64,000 nucleotides of DNA from Sambucus nigra (GCA_949130495.1 OX422219.1:264415111-264479110); one strand, 5' to 3'; shown: positions 36,017-48,769, counted from the stretch's first letter. Notes: generated by a model from the sequence alone, not told the origin. Numbers and translations are program-made.

Positions 36017-37023
36017 TGACGCGACTCAGAAAGTGTTTCTAATGTGCGTTTACTCTAGGCTCAAGTACAAGCCTATCGCGTTAGTAATAAACCTGGTAAG
36101 TCGGGTATCGATCCTTAGGGAAATAGGACAACAGGGTTGTAATGACGGGAAAAGACGAAGGAATCCTAACTCCGACTCTAAAAAAAAGGAAAAATGATTT
36201 GGTTTTGAGAATGATCATACTAAATGCAATTATGAAATTATGAAGAGATGCAATTACACTAAACTACATAAAATATGATTGAAAGATGATTTGAAACTTT
36301 TGAACTAAGTGATGAGAAAAACAGGACGGGAATACAATCCCCCAACCCTAGTGTATTGCAGTTATAATACTAATCGTAAATTTAACTGATTAATTTGACC
36401 CAAAATTTAGTACTCCCAATCATTACGTATACGAGGTTCAAGCCCGCGTCATACTTAATCTGAGTACGAGTAAATCGATATCGCGATAGATGCACTCGAA
36501 TTGCATTTTAAATCATCCCGGTTAACTAGAGGCAAATGAGATATAAAGATCTACAATTTTTGTGTTCCTACGCAATACGGTCATAATAAATCACTAAATT
36601 CAGAGGATTAATTTTATACAAATGCAACTAACACATCAGGCTGGGTTCATGTATCCCGACCTTAGAAAATCTAGCCTAGCATGCTGAAAGAAATAAAAAC
36701 AGTGTTTAATGTGCAGAAAACCATGATTAAACTATGGAAAATTTGTGAATTGATGTAAAAAGGAATTGAAGAGACGAAATCACTTACTAATCTTACCAAA
36801 GTAGTAATAGCAACAATTAATAAAACTTTGTAATCACAGAAATCTGAATAATCTTCCTGATTGGAATTGAAACTGGAAATTGTATCTAAACTAGGGTTTC
36901 TGCAAAAAGTAAGGAAAATTATACTAATTCTCCTTCCAAATAATAATAATAAAATGGGTTTTTATACCCTACAACAATTCAAGAGTTTCAGCTGCACTAG
37001 GAGTCGCTTTAGGAGAAGATAAG
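36017..37023 (-). repeat. 3' LTR of the Athila element, left part
   Basis: 1,007 bp, starting TGACGCGACTCAG, colinear with 59315-60321. A minus-strand TATA box (TATAAAAA) lies at 36959-36966. It is interrupted after GAGAAGATAAG by the Tat element. Confidence 0.9.
36959..36966 (-). promoter_or_regulatory. Putative TATA box in the Athila LTR
   Basis: TATAAAAA on the minus strand; the same motif is at 60257-60264 in the 5' LTR. Confidence 0.4.
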
Positions 37024-37591
37024 TGTTAATGTAAAAAACTAGATTGCTCTAATTATTCAATCACAGATAAATAAATAAGACAAAGATTTTTAAAGTGGTT
37101 CGGCTAGGAATAAAGCCTACGTCCACTGTTATGTTATTGCCGAGTGTTTGCAGAATTCTTGATTACAAGTTCTCTCAAGAAATTCCGGTCCCTTTGAATG
37201 GGGTTGATACAAGGTATTTATAGCCTTGAGGCTGTACATGAAAGGTTCGATACATTAAATGGTATACATGTGAAAGGGTAATACATTTAATGCAGCGTGC
37301 GTGTCAAGAATATAAGCATTCAATGAATATTTGAACGGTTGATTATCTGACAATTAATGATACGACCGAGGTGCAGCTCGGACCGCCATAGTTGCTCGTT
37401 GCTCAGGAGTTCCTCGGAGCGCTAGAGTACCTCGGAGCGCTAGAGTTCCTCGGTGCGCTAGAGTTCCTCGTTGCTCGGAAAGAATCATGGTTGGTCGGGA
37501 AATGAACTTCCTCGCTGCTATTGTGCCACGTAGATTGACACGTGTCTTCATATTATTCGTCCACATCAGCATATTAATTTTGGTATCAACA
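37024..37591 (-). repeat. 3' LTR of the Tat element
   Basis: 568 bp, TGTTAATG..TATCAACA on the plus strand. TATAAATA on the minus strand at 37215-37222 is a putative TATA box. It contains short tandem copies of a CTCGGAGCGCTAGAG-type unit at about 37410-37470. Confidence 0.93.
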
Positions 37592-37605
37592 GAAGCCCCC
37601 AATGT
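37592..37605 (-). promoter_or_regulatory. Polypurine tract of the Tat element
   Basis: GGGGGCTTC on the minus strand directly abuts the 3' LTR. Confidence 0.6.
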
Positions 37606-37844
37606 TTCATATTTCAAACTTTGAGGAGTATGGAACATTCTTTCTCGGTATATGGCAATATTAAATGACTTTCCTGGGTTTCAGGAACATTGTGTTCAAA
37701 TTTCCTTCTCATTTCGCAGCTTTCGCCTTTTTTTGAATTTTTTATAAGCGCTTCGATCTCCGTGCAGTTTTTGTCCTTTTAGCCGCCGGAAGTTCAGTAG
37801 TTTCTTTTTGGTAATCATTTCTGTCGCCGCTTCCCAATGCAAAG

Positions 37845-37852
37845 TATTTAAA
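37845..37852 (+). promoter_or_regulatory. Candidate TATA box for the antisense gene
   Basis: TATTTAAA about 160 bp before the ATG at 38011, followed by a pyrimidine-rich leader. Suggestive only. Confidence 0.35.
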
Positions 37853-38010
37853 CTTCTTAGGTAACCATACCGTCTTCTACGTTTTCCAATTTTCTGCCTT
37901 CAAGCTTTCTATTCTCTCCTTCTCTCTTGTGCGTTCATCTTTTCCTTCGTTAGTTGTCAGCAGACCTCCTTCCTTCCTGTAAGATTTTCTTCCTTCTTCT
38001 TTTATTCATC

Positions 38011-41000
38011 ATGGTTTACATTATTGAATCTCTTGAAAAGTTCCGCTCTGACTTTTCCATCCCATCTTGGGTAATCTTGGAGGAACTTTCTGAACCTCAA
38101 AATTATTTTCGTCTGGCTGAGGGACATTAGTTCCCCAGTCTTTTTATTGCTGAATGTGGTTTTTCCTTTCCACCAAATCCATTGTGTCTTGAGTTTTGTC
38201 AATATTTTGATCTTGTCCCTGTAAAAATAGCCCCCAATTTATGGAGAATAATTAATGCGGTGCACAAATTAAATCTAACTCATGGGACTCGGATTGGGAT
38301 CCTTGAGATTATGTACTGCTATAAGTGGGCCACTCTAGATAATATTTATTACTTAAAAACTAGGTTTCTGAATAGGGCTCTTGTAGTTAACCTCCCTGAC
38401 TCAAATAGAGATTATTTTGAACATGGGTTGGTTATAAAAAATTGGCAATATTCCCCTTTAGTTGGTGATGGAGTATACAATGGTCCCAGATGCCCCCCAT
38501 ATGGCAACGGGATAGGTTTATTTTTCATTTTATTTTTCTTATGAAATTATGCTTTCATCATGTTTGACAAAATGTATGATTGATATCTCGTTATGTATTT
38601 ATTTGCAGTTGATAGCAAAAGAAGAACTCCAAAAGAATCAGAGGTTAATATCAAGCATCTGAAACTTATCTGGGGTTTGCACAAGAACGTTGCAGACGAA
38701 CACATCAGGTCTGCCTCATATCTGCTACAGTATAAGAGTTACACAACCTCTTATACTGCTCGCCCTGTTGAACCAGCTTCAACTCCAGAAGGTTCATCTT
38801 CAGATTCTCATCTTCCTTTAAGTCAAAGGATGGGTAAGAAAAGAGCTCCTCCTGCTCTCTTTGATGATGTTACTTCTGTTGCTGGGGCCAAGAAAAGCAA
38901 AGCTGATGTCCCAGAGGGGACTAAAAAGGTGGATGCTGGGTCTTCTAAAGCTATCGAGAAGCCCCCAGTGGTTCCGAGCAAGAAAAGTGCTCCTGTAGAT
39001 GTAATTACAATCTCTCCGACCAAGACTTCTTTGGTTGAAGGTTCTGAACTCCTGTTGAGGAGATTGAGGAAATCATCCTCAGTTACTCCGGCTGAAACTG
39101 CCTCCTCTCTACCTTCTGGTGGTACTGATGTTCCAAACATCATTCTTCCAAGTTCTGCAATGAGCTCGGTCGTATCCGAGGTCCATGGTATTGATGAAAA
39201 AATTCCTAGGGATATGCTGACATCCTTAGCTGCTCGTTACCTTGCTTCAGTAAATTTATCATACTTCTGGTTTTTCTTTCTTTCTCTGAATATTTGCATT
39301 TTGTATTGACTTTACTATTTCTCTCATCTTTCAGCTGGTGAATTGTTTCAATAATATTGTGAAGAAGGATGAGGCTATTAAAGCTTCAAGCTCCTCGTCA
39401 GGTGTAGAGGATGCTCTGTTGGGTTTAACCCAATCTTTAAAGGAATCTCGTCAACAATATGTTGAGGAAAAAGCTGTTTGGGAGAAAAAGTTGGCTGTGG
39501 CTGAAGCTGAGAAGGTGAAGATGGCTGAAGCCTCCAAGAATTTGGAAGATAAAATGAAAGGCTTAGAAGTCGAACATAAAAAATGTGACGAAAAGCTGAA
39601 AAAGGCAGAGGAAGAGTTATCTACCCTGCGAGATATCAAGGTCCAAAAAGAAAAATTGGATGTAAAACTCTCCTCGGAGAAATTGAAAAGAAAGGTTGCA
39701 GTCAAGAAATCTTTCAGTGCTGGTTGGGAGAAAGGATGGGATAAGGGGATTGCTGCTATGACATCCCAAGTCCAATATGGGAAGTTGAAATACTTCCACG
39801 ATGGCTGGGTAGATGCTCTGCAGGAGTTGAAGGTCAAAGACGATTCTGATCTATTCCAACGACACCTCCCTGGTCCTCTTCCAGCAATTGTGGAAGAAGA
39901 AGATGAGCCTGTCTCAGATGAATCTTCTATGGCTATGGGTGACCCAGTCTCTGCTTCTCAACCCTCTGTCATCGAGGACATTTCTTCTATGCCTCCTCCT
40001 GCCGAAAAGATTCCTGTTGATCAAACAGTTGTTACTACCGAGCAACCGAGCTCCTCGTCCCAGCCTCCCGAGAAAGTCTTGGGAGACAAGGAAAAGGTGT
40101 GAAGTTGTTCGGCATTATTTCTATATTTCATTACTTGTAATCGAACAATGTAACCTTTTGATGATCTAATAAAATACATCTTCGTTCCTCTTCATTATTG
40201 ATACTCTGTCTGCTTTTATTTATTAACTACTGCTTCCTCTTCTTTATTAGTTTTTGGCCAGAATGGAATTGATATCTGCTCCTGATACTGAGTTGATGTG
40301 ACAATGCAATGGTTATTATAAAGCTGGTCATACAGACCTAAGTGTATCAGAGATTGTCGACATCCTTGGTCACGATGCCTCAGAACAAGCAGTTGAGGCT
40401 TACCGGTACCTGAAGGATTTACTTGATAGATCCGTGGCCAATAATGTGGCATACTACGAATTGATCGAGGAACTTCATGGTTCCTTAGAGGATCTTCAAA
40501 ATCAGCACAATGCATCAATGGCTTCGTTGCACAAGGATTATGAAAATAGATATCAGCAGCTCTCTTCTGAAACAGGCCATAAAAAGATCATTGCTGGATA
40601 TGATATTAGGGAAAGGACCCTAAAAGGTGAAGTTGAAGCTTGCAGGCAGATTGCCAAGATCCTGGAACAAGAAAATAATAATTTACAGAAAAAGTTGGCT
40701 CAATATGAATCTGCAGCGTCATCTTCCACTGCTCTAGTGCCCGTTACTGATGAAGGTTTCTCATTCTTAGAGGTTGAAAATGCCAAACTAAGGCAAGAAC
40801 TGGATAACTTGAGAAAGTCTGTTATTCCTGTGACTGCTCGGGGACAAGGAAGAGGTTCTCGGGGACAAGGAAGAATTGTCGAGGAGCAAAGTTCTCCAGT
40901 TGCTTCTCGGAGCCGATCAAGAGTTCTTAGTCGCAATGTTGAAGAGGCTCGCACTTAGTCTACTTTGGAAACCCAAGCGTTTCAATTGAATGCTAAGGAT

Positions 41001-41581
41001 CGTGCTTTGTCAGAAATGTCCAAGAAAAATCTATCCTTGGAAGATCAACTTACTGCAACGAAGTCTGCTCTTCATACCAAGGATCTTTTTGCTAAAAATC
41101 TTCTCGAACAATTGGATAGATTAACTTTTCAATTTCATAAGCAGCCCAGGGAATTCTGGATGGCAGGATATAACGAAGCTCTTGTTCATTGGATGCTCGT
41201 ATTGAACATGCCAACAATGAAGGTTATAAGCAAGGGTGGTTGAACGCACTGGGCGTGTTAAAATTAGAGCAAGGGCATTTTTTATGGGATTATCATGCTC
41301 CAGGGTTACTGGACTTGCCTGTGCCACCTTTCAAATTGGATATGGCCTGGATCCCAGCTCGTTCCATTCCTTGTAGCCTAATTTCAAAATACCTCGGTGA
41401 TTATAGCCTTCATTCCCAAATCGAAGTATCTCGTCCAGAGCATCTAATGGATACACCTTCAATAATGAATGTCAGAATGTTGAAGGACTTGAACTTTATT
41501 AATTCTCCCCTTTGCCTGGAAGATCCTCCTGCCGACGAAGAACCTATTTCTAAAGCAAAGGGCAAGAAACCAATAGAATAG
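38011..41581 (+). pseudogene. Spliced antisense gene carried by the Tat element (Transposase_28-like N-terminus, coiled coil)
   Basis: Encoded on the strand opposite to gag-pol. Inferred exons: 38011-38515, 38609-39249, 39335-40096 and about 40252-41581, with GT/AG borders that join in frame where checked (first junction phase 1). Exon 1 resembles the 'putative gypsy-type transposon' domain: FSIPSWVILEEL, then CGFSFPPNPLCLEFCQYF and LVPVKIAPNLWRIINAVHKL. Exon 2 is Ser/Pro-rich and charged. Exon 3 has a long Lys/Glu coiled coil (about 39430-39700) and a GWEKGWDKGI segment. Exon 4 has more coiled coil and an RGQGRG repeat. Broken by TAG at 38128-38130, a TGA in the 5' part of exon 4 (near 40299), a TAG near 40956 and a shift near 41190. 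Additional antisense ORFs are known from Tat-lineage elements such as Grande; their function is unknown. Confidence 0.7.
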
Positions 41582-42125
41582 GACTATCAATGTAGTAGTT
41601 AGTACATTCATGTAATCTGTAATTTATTTTGAATTTTAATGAAAAGATTTTCATTTTCTGTAAATTTTATTGTTGTCTTGTGTTTATCAAACACCTTTAT
41701 ATTTGTGCATATGTATCTGTTAAAAAGATAACAATATTGTGTTGTTCATTGAGCAACTTAATAAAAAGTTACAAGTATCAAAGTAATGAGTATAAAATGT
41801 TCAAACCGTTTTCAACCAACCATGATGGATGAATAATGTTTGTCGACCAACTACAGTTGATGGGCTTTTATCCCCGACCAGCCATACTTGGTTCAATTTC
41901 AAATATTTTCATAAAATGTGTCCGACCAACCAAGGCCAATAATTTATCCTCGTCGACCAACTACAGTTAGTGGGTTTTTATCCCCGACCAACTATACTTG
42001 GTATATTTTGGAATATTTTGTTCTTCAAAGAACTTTTTGTAATAATCTTACCTCCCGACCAACATAAGTTGTAATTTGAGAGTATATTTGTATCTTACCA
42101 ACACCGTAATTGATCATGCTGGTGT
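41582..42125. other. 3' region of the antisense gene with two diverged repeats
   Basis: Likely 3' UTR, then two copies about 109 bp apart (near 41838 and 41947) of a segment with GTCGACCAACTACAGTT, TTTTATCCCCGACCA and ATACTTGGT. The CCAAC/GTTGG pairing continues into the next repeat. Confidence 0.6.
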
Positions 42126-42708
42126 ACACCTCCTAACCAAAGGAGTAGGAGTGGTAGTAGTAGTGGTTCTTTCGAACTTTTTGGCTCGTTGAGCTGTCCA
42201 CTAGATATCTTACCAACCGTAGTTGGTCACACTAGTGTCGCCTCCTAACCAAAGGAGTAGTTTTTTGGCTCTTTCGAGCTGTCCACTAGATATCTTACCA
42301 ACCGTAGTTGGTCACACTAGTGTCGCCTCCTAACCAAAGGAGTAGTTTTTTGTGGCTCTTTCGAGCTGTCCACTAGATATCTTACCAACCGTAGTTGGTC
42401 ACACTAGTGTCGCCTCCTAACCAAAGGAGTAGTTTTTTTGGCTCTTTCGAGCTGTCCACTAGATATCTTACCAACCGTAGTTGGTCACACTAGTGTCGCC
42501 TCCTAACCAAAGGAGTAGTTTTTTTGGCTCTTTCGAGCTGTCCACTAGATATCTTACCAACCGTAGTTGGTCACACTAGTGTCGCCTCCTAACCAAAGGA
42601 GTAGTTTTTTGGCTCTTTCGAGCTGTCCACTAGATATCTTACCAACCGTAGTTGGTCACACTAGTGTCGTCTCCTAACCAAAGGAGTAGTTTTTTGGCTC
42701 TTTCGAGA
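42126..42708. repeat. 85-87-bp tandem repeat, about six to seven copies
   Basis: The CTCCTAACCAAAGGAGTAG anchor recurs near 42130, 42242, 42327, 42414, 42500, 42586 and 42671. Each full unit contains GGCTCTTTCGAGCTGTCCAC, TAGATATCTTACC, and an AACCGTAGTTGGT palindrome. Copies differ mainly in T-run length. It ends at the inverted integrase fragment. Confidence 0.92.
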
Positions 42709-42866
42709 GGGTCATTCAGAAGCACAATAAACTCGAAGCAAACTGGCATGGACCTTACCGAGTTACAGAGGTTGTTCGTCCAGGAACTTACAGAATAGCA
42801 ACTCTAGAGGGAGAAGAATTTAAGAATGCATGGAATGCTGAACACCTGCGCAAGTATTATCAGTAA
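42705..42866 (+). pseudogene. Inverted C-terminal end of the Tat integrase
   Basis: A plus-strand frame of 53 codons plus TAA holds the typical end of Tat-type integrases: HNKLEANWHGPYRV (the GPY/F module), VVRPGTYR and WNAEHLRKYY. The rest of pol is on the minus strand and ends early at 42965. The pair AAAGGAGTAGTTTTTT (near 42681, plus) and its reverse complement (near 42982) flank the segment, so an inversion between inverted repeats is the simplest explanation. The GPY/F module helps integrase bind DNA; moving it off the polyprotein should cripple integration. Confidence 0.8.
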
Positions 42867-42964
42867 TGTAAAATGTAAAGCATTTCCTTCATTATGAATA
42901 AAACGAGGATGTTTCACCATTTTCTTTCTGTTGAAAGTTTTTCGGGGAATACTAGTGTTGTACA

Positions 42965-45900
42965 CTACGCTGCTTGATAACAAAAAAAAACTACTCCTTT
43001 GGTATCTCCTTCCTTTAGATCGCATTTCTTCACCCTTTCGTTGTAGAACAAAGCTGTTCGTTGTTGATAAGCAGCATTTCTGATGGATGCCTCTTCTCTA
43101 ACCTCCTCGAGCATATCCAAATCCAGTCTTCTCATCAAATCGCTGACTGGGGAATTGAAATTCAGCACTCTATGTGTTGGGAGACCCAACTCGGCAGGTA
43201 TTACGGCCTCACTTCCAAATGCTAACATATATGGTGATTCTCCAGTTGCTGCTCGGGGAGTTGTTCGGTAAGCCCATAGTACTGATTGGAGCTCATTAAT
43301 CCAATTTGCTTTAGCTTCACTTAACCTCTTCTTCAAACCATTTAGTAATGTTCTGTTCGTCACCTCAGTCTGTCCATTGCTTTGAGGATGGCCTGGTGCT
43401 GAATGAAATTTCAGAATGTTCGACTGATGACAATAGGCAGCGAACTCCTCGTTATCAAATTGTGTTCCATGGTCTGTGATGAAAGCATGAGGGAGACTAT
43501 ATCGACAGATGATGTTCTTCCAAATGAATTTATAAACCTTCTCGTACGTCATATCAATCAGTGGTTCAGCTTCCACCCACTTAGTAAAATAATCCACTGC
43601 CACGACGAGGTACTTGAACCTTCCTCGGGTCGTCGGCAATGGTCCAACCAAATCAATCCCCCACATAGAAAATGGCCAAGGTGAAGTTATGGGTGTCAAC
43701 AATGCTTGTGGAGTTCTTCGGATGGAGGAAAAACGTTGGCACTTGTCACATTTCTTGGCATAGGCTATACAATCAGCCCTCATCGTCGGCCAGTAGTATC
43801 TCTGTGTCATCACCCTTTGCAAAAGTGTCCGACCTGCTACATGAGCTCCACAGGATCCTTCATGGATTTCCTCAACCAATTCCTTGACTTCTGATGGATG
43901 TACACATCTCTGCAAACCTGCCATAATTCCTCGTCTATACAAAACACCATTAGTTAACACATACCGAGCAACTTTATACTTCAATTTCTTGGCAGCTAGC
44001 TTGTCCTCCGGTAATTCTCCTTCTTCAATGTATGCCCTGATAGGATCCATCCAAGATGGTCCTAAATCAAGGGTACTAATCTTCACCGTCAGATCTTCTT
44101 CTATGCTCCGACTTTCTAATACTTCAATTGGTATCGTTCTTCGTAGCTCGGTGCGCGTAGCTGACGCTAATCGGGCCAATGCGTCTGCCCTAGCATTCTC
44201 CATCCTCGGTATTCTCACCAATTGAATAGCATCAAATTCTGTCAATAACTCCATCACCTTTGCATGGTACTTCACCATTAATTCTCCCTTAACTGCATAT
44301 ATTCCCATTATTTGATTCACAATTAATTGAGAATCACTGAAAACAATTATTTGCCGTGCCTCCATAACTTTCGCCAAATGAAAACCTGCTATCATGGCCT
44401 CATACTCAGCTTCATTATTGGAAGCCTTGAATTGGAATCGCAAGGCATACTCCATGTCAATATCATCTGGGGTGTTTAAAACAATCCCTGCTCCACAACC
44501 AGCTGTGCAAGATGATCCATCTACATATAATCTCCATGTAGGTAACTCGTCTTCAAATTTCTTATCTGTCAGAACTCCTCGGTAAAATATCTGCTGTTTT
44601 CTTTCATCATTCCCTGGTATCTTTCGTTCCTCGTTGGTCATCTGTTCTTGCCCTTTTACCAACCGGAGTTGGTCTGGGTTTGAATATGATGATTTTTCTA
44701 CATCCACAAGTCCTTTTACCAACCTTGGTTGGTCTGGACCTGTGTCTGTTGATCCTGTATCGTCCACAGGTAGGTCAGCAAGCACCTTTTGCTCATCGGG
44801 GGTATCAGGGTACGTGAACTCTGCTATAAAATCTGCTACAGCTTGCCCCTTTAATGATGATCTGGGTTCATACACAATATCATATTCACCGAGTTCTATT
44901 GCCCAATACATCAATCTTCCTGATTTTTCTGGCTTGTGAAGGGCTTGTCTTAATGGCATGTCAGTATATACAATGATTGTATGGGCCTGGAAGTATGGCC
45001 TCATTCTTCTACTTGCTTCAATTAATGCCAGTGCTAATTTTTCTAGCTTTGGGTACCTGATTTCTGCACCTCGGAAAGCTTTACTTGTGTAATAGATAGG
45101 TTTCTGGACTCCATTCTCCAATCTAATCAATGCTGAACTAACTGGATTCTCTGATACCGCCAAATACAAGTACAGATTCTCTCCAGTTATTGGTCTGGAC
45201 AACAATAGTGGGGCTCCCAAATACTTCTTCAAATCTTGAAAGGCCTTCTCACATTCATCAGTCCACTCAAAACTTTTTCGCAGTGTTTTGAAGAATGGGA
45301 GGCATTTATCAGTTGCTCGGGATACAAATCTGTTGAGCGCTCCAACTCGTCCTGTAAGACTCTGTACTTCTTTCCTCGTCGTTGGAGACCGCAGCCCTAA
45401 AAGAGCTTTGATCTTTTCTGGATTTGCCTCAATACCTCATTGATTGACGATGTATCCGAGGAACATTCCTTCTCGTACTCCAAAGGTACACTTCGTCGGG
45501 TTGATCTTCATTTGGTATTTGTCCAGTTGATCAAAGGTCTGGCCTAAGTCAACTAGATGATCAGTAGCTCTCTTGCTTTTGGTGAGCATGTCGTCGACAT
45601 AGACTTCCATATTGCAACTGATTTGTTCTGCAAAAACCTTGTTCATCAGCCGCTGATATGTTGCACCTACATTTTTTAAACCAAAAGGCATAACATTATA
45701 ACAATAAGTTCCCCTTGGGGTAATAAAAGAAGTACTTTCCTTGTCTTCAGGCTTCATTTTGATCTGATTGTAGCCAGAATATGCATCCATGAAGCTGAGT
45801 AGCTCATGTCCCGAGGTAGCATCCACTAGCTGATCAATTCTGGGCAATGGAAAATGATCTTTTGGGCATGCCTTGTTAAGATCAGTAAAATCAACACACA

Positions 45901-47404
45901 TTCTCCATTTATTCTTCTTCTTCTTTACCATCACCACATTTGCTAACCAATCTGGATATTTCACATCTTCAATAAATTGGGCTTTCTGGAGCTTCTCGAC
46001 CTCCTCTTGTATGGCCTGGTTCTTCTCGGGACTAAACACTCTTCTTCTCTGCTTCAAAGGCTTGATCTCCTTATTCACATTGAGTTCATGACATAAGAAG
46101 TTTGGATCTATTCCTGGCATGTCTTCATGACTCCAAGCAAAAGTATTCTTCCGATTTCTTAAGAAAGTTATCAACTCCTGTTTTATTGAAACATCCAACG
46201 ATGATCCTATCTGGGTTACTCGTTCAGGATGCTCGTCGTCCAGAATAATAGTTTCTGTAGATTCCACCACCTGCCCTTTTACGAGTTGAGATTCATCCCT
46301 AGGGTCAAGAGTTTCAATTTCTGTGCCTTCCTCCACTTGGTAAGTAGTAGTCTTTTTCCTTGATTCTTCAAGTTCCTCTTGCTCGGCAGACGAATAATAG
46401 CATTCCCGAGCTACTTTTTGATCACCTTTCATAATTCCGACTCCAAAATTCGTTGGAAATTTCAAACACTGATGTACTGTAGATGGAACTGCCTCGAACT
46501 TCTTCAATCCAACTCTTCCCATGATGATGTTGTAGGCTGACTGCACATTCTTATCCATCACAAAGAAGCGTATTCTTTCTGTTCGACAAGCAGGCCAAGT
46601 TCCAATGAGTATATCCAACTTGATCGTTCCAAGTGGAAAAACTTTCTCGCCAGCAAAACCCAGAAGGGGTCTGTGATAAGGTTCCAATTGAGATAATTTC
46701 AAATTCAAGCTATCAAAGCATGAGTAATACATGATGTCTGCCGAACTACCGTTGTCTACTAACACCCTTGAAATGACCACGTCCTTCATCCTCATTTTGA
46801 TCACCAAAGGATCATCATGAGGGTAAAGAACACCTGCCAGGTCGTTTTTTGAAAAACCAATCACTAGCTTCTCTTTGTTTACCTTCCTCGGACGATCATC
46901 CTCGGCCAGATTTATTCGCTGAATATATGAACAAGCTTGAGCCTCTCCGAGGTAAGCTTTTCTTTCTGCAGTAAGGTCTCCTCCTCCTGCATCTCCTCCT
47001 GTAATAACATTACAATCAAATGACCCAAAACGTATGGAAAATACCTCTCGTTCAGGCTGCCTTGGCTTCTTGGGAAGATCGGGGTCATCATCTGGATCAT
47101 TTTCATGGTCCCTCTTCTTTTTCTCCTCGGCACGACGAGGAGATCTAGATCTTTCTCTAGTTCTATCATCATTCTTCCTCTCACCCCTGCGATCTACATA
47201 TTTTGACAATTTTCCTCTTCGGATGAGCGTTTCAATCTCGTTCTGAAAGGCTATGCAATTTTTGGTCATATGGCCATGATCTTTGTGAAACTCGCAGTAT
47301 TTGGCCTTATTCCTTAGATCAGGATTTGTCCTCAGTTTTTCTGGCCACTTGATTTCCTCGCTGTTCTTGATTTCTTCTAAAACGTGATTAATACCCATTT
47401 TCAA
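42965..47404 (-). pseudogene. pol: Tat pol (protease, RT, degenerate RNase H, second RNase H, integrase)
   Basis: One minus-strand frame with a single TGA at 45437-45439, probably a CGA changed at a CpG. In order from 47404: a Cys/His segment (KYCEFHKDHGHMTKNC); protease with LVDNGSSADIMYYSC (about 46750); reverse transcriptase with YVDD at 45601-45590; a first RNase H in which the usual catalytic DAS is AVS (YLAVSENPVSSALI); a second RNase H with YVDGSS, NNEAEYEAMIAGF and FSDSQL; then integrase with HHCC (HVAGRT..CDKCQRF), GIDLVGPLP, ITDHGTQFD and NGQTEVTNR. A second, active-looking RNase H beside a dead first one is known for the Tat lineage. The C-terminus ends in unrelated residues because the true end is inverted at 42705-42866. 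Gag lies upstream in the same frame. Confidence 0.92.
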
Positions 47405-47485
47405 TGGAGTATAATTATCGTACTTCTTTAGGACTTCCCATGTCGTCCTATTATTCTTCGAGTGTTTGTCACCACCATTACCTTT

Positions 47486-48736
47486 CTACTCTTTCTTCTT
47501 AGACTTGTCGACCTCCACCTTGGTTTCTTTATCCATATTCTTCTTTGCAGCCATAGCCTCCTCAGCATTCATGATTTTGGCCGCTTTTGTCATCAACTCC
47601 GACATAGTTTTAGGTGGATCTTTGGCCAAAGTGTAGTATAACTTATTAGGCAACAAACCACTCATCAAAGCAGTGATTGCTGTCTTTTCTTCATAATCTA
47701 TGACTTCCAACTTCTCGTTATTAAAACGAGTTATGTAATCTCTAGTACTTTCACCTGATTTTTGCCTAACACTTAGCAATTGTGCTACTCGCTTTACAGG
47801 CTTTGCTCCGAAACAAAAATTGCCAATGAACAGCTCGGCTAACTGAATAAAAGTTGAAATCTTACCCCGAGGAAGATTATTGTACCGTATTTGTGCAGAT
47901 CCGGTAAGAGTTCCTGAGAATGCTCTACACCTCATCTCGTCGGGGACGGCATAGATGTCGGCAGCAGCTTGGCATTGTTCTATATGAAGTACAGGATCTG
48001 CCTTTCCATCGTACTTGGGGGTCACCACAGGTGCTTTGAATTTCGATGGTGTAGGAAAATCCACAATGGCTTGCACAAAAGGTGTCCCTTGAACAAAAGT
48101 TCTCTGTAAGGGGTTTCTTGCTTTAGCCATTTCTCCCAGTCTATCTTCTAACCGCTGAATGGAACCTTTCCATGCTTCATTTCCTTCCTCAGGCCGCTTA
48201 GTCCGAGCAATTGATTGTTCTGACGTAGCTTCTTGAGATTTATCTCGACGAGTATCTGGTCGTGATTGTGCTGATCCTTCTCTCAAACCTGATGGTGGCC
48301 GAAAACTTCTCGATGGAGCTCTAGGTGGACTCATATTCCTCCTTGGTCCTAATCGACTGAAAGGAGACACCCTGCTTAATATTTCTAAAGCGCTAGTTCT
48401 CTCCGGAGAGAGAGTGATACGTTGATCTGTATCCGTATCCTGTATTGATGAAGTTCGCCCAGGTTGATAAGAAGAATCATTAGACTCCCCATTGCGAAAT
48501 GACCCAGTACGTCTGGATCATGATTGCCCACGATCACTCCGTTGTCCTGAATAGGTAGGTGCACCGCCTTGAAGAGTTTGAATGAGTTGCCTCATAGATT
48601 CTTGCATGGCGGTTTGTCCTTGAGCCAGATTTGTCATAATTCCAGCCAGATCTGGAGTTGCAGATGGATTTGGAAGATTTCTAGCATTTCCAGCATTTCG
48701 ATTACTGGATTCTGGATTATCTGCCATTGATAACAA
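47486..48736 (-). pseudogene. gag: Tat gag with two in-frame stops
   Basis: The frame begins at ATG 48736 (MLSMADNPESSN; the MADN start may be the real one), is broken by TGA at 48518-48520 (CGA to TGA fits the Ser-Arg-rich context), resumes, and stops with TAG at 47486-47488 after KSKKKE. Pol continues in the same frame from about 47483. Residues from about 48110 to 47580 form a retrotransposon gag domain (IVDFPTPSKFKAPVVTPKYD, RCRAFSGTLTGSAQIRYNNL, ESTRDYITRF). Gag would build the particle that packages the RNA. Two stops make this copy defective. Confidence 0.88.
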
Positions 48737-48769
48737 ATGATTTTTGCGAAAAATGATAGTAACAGTCGT

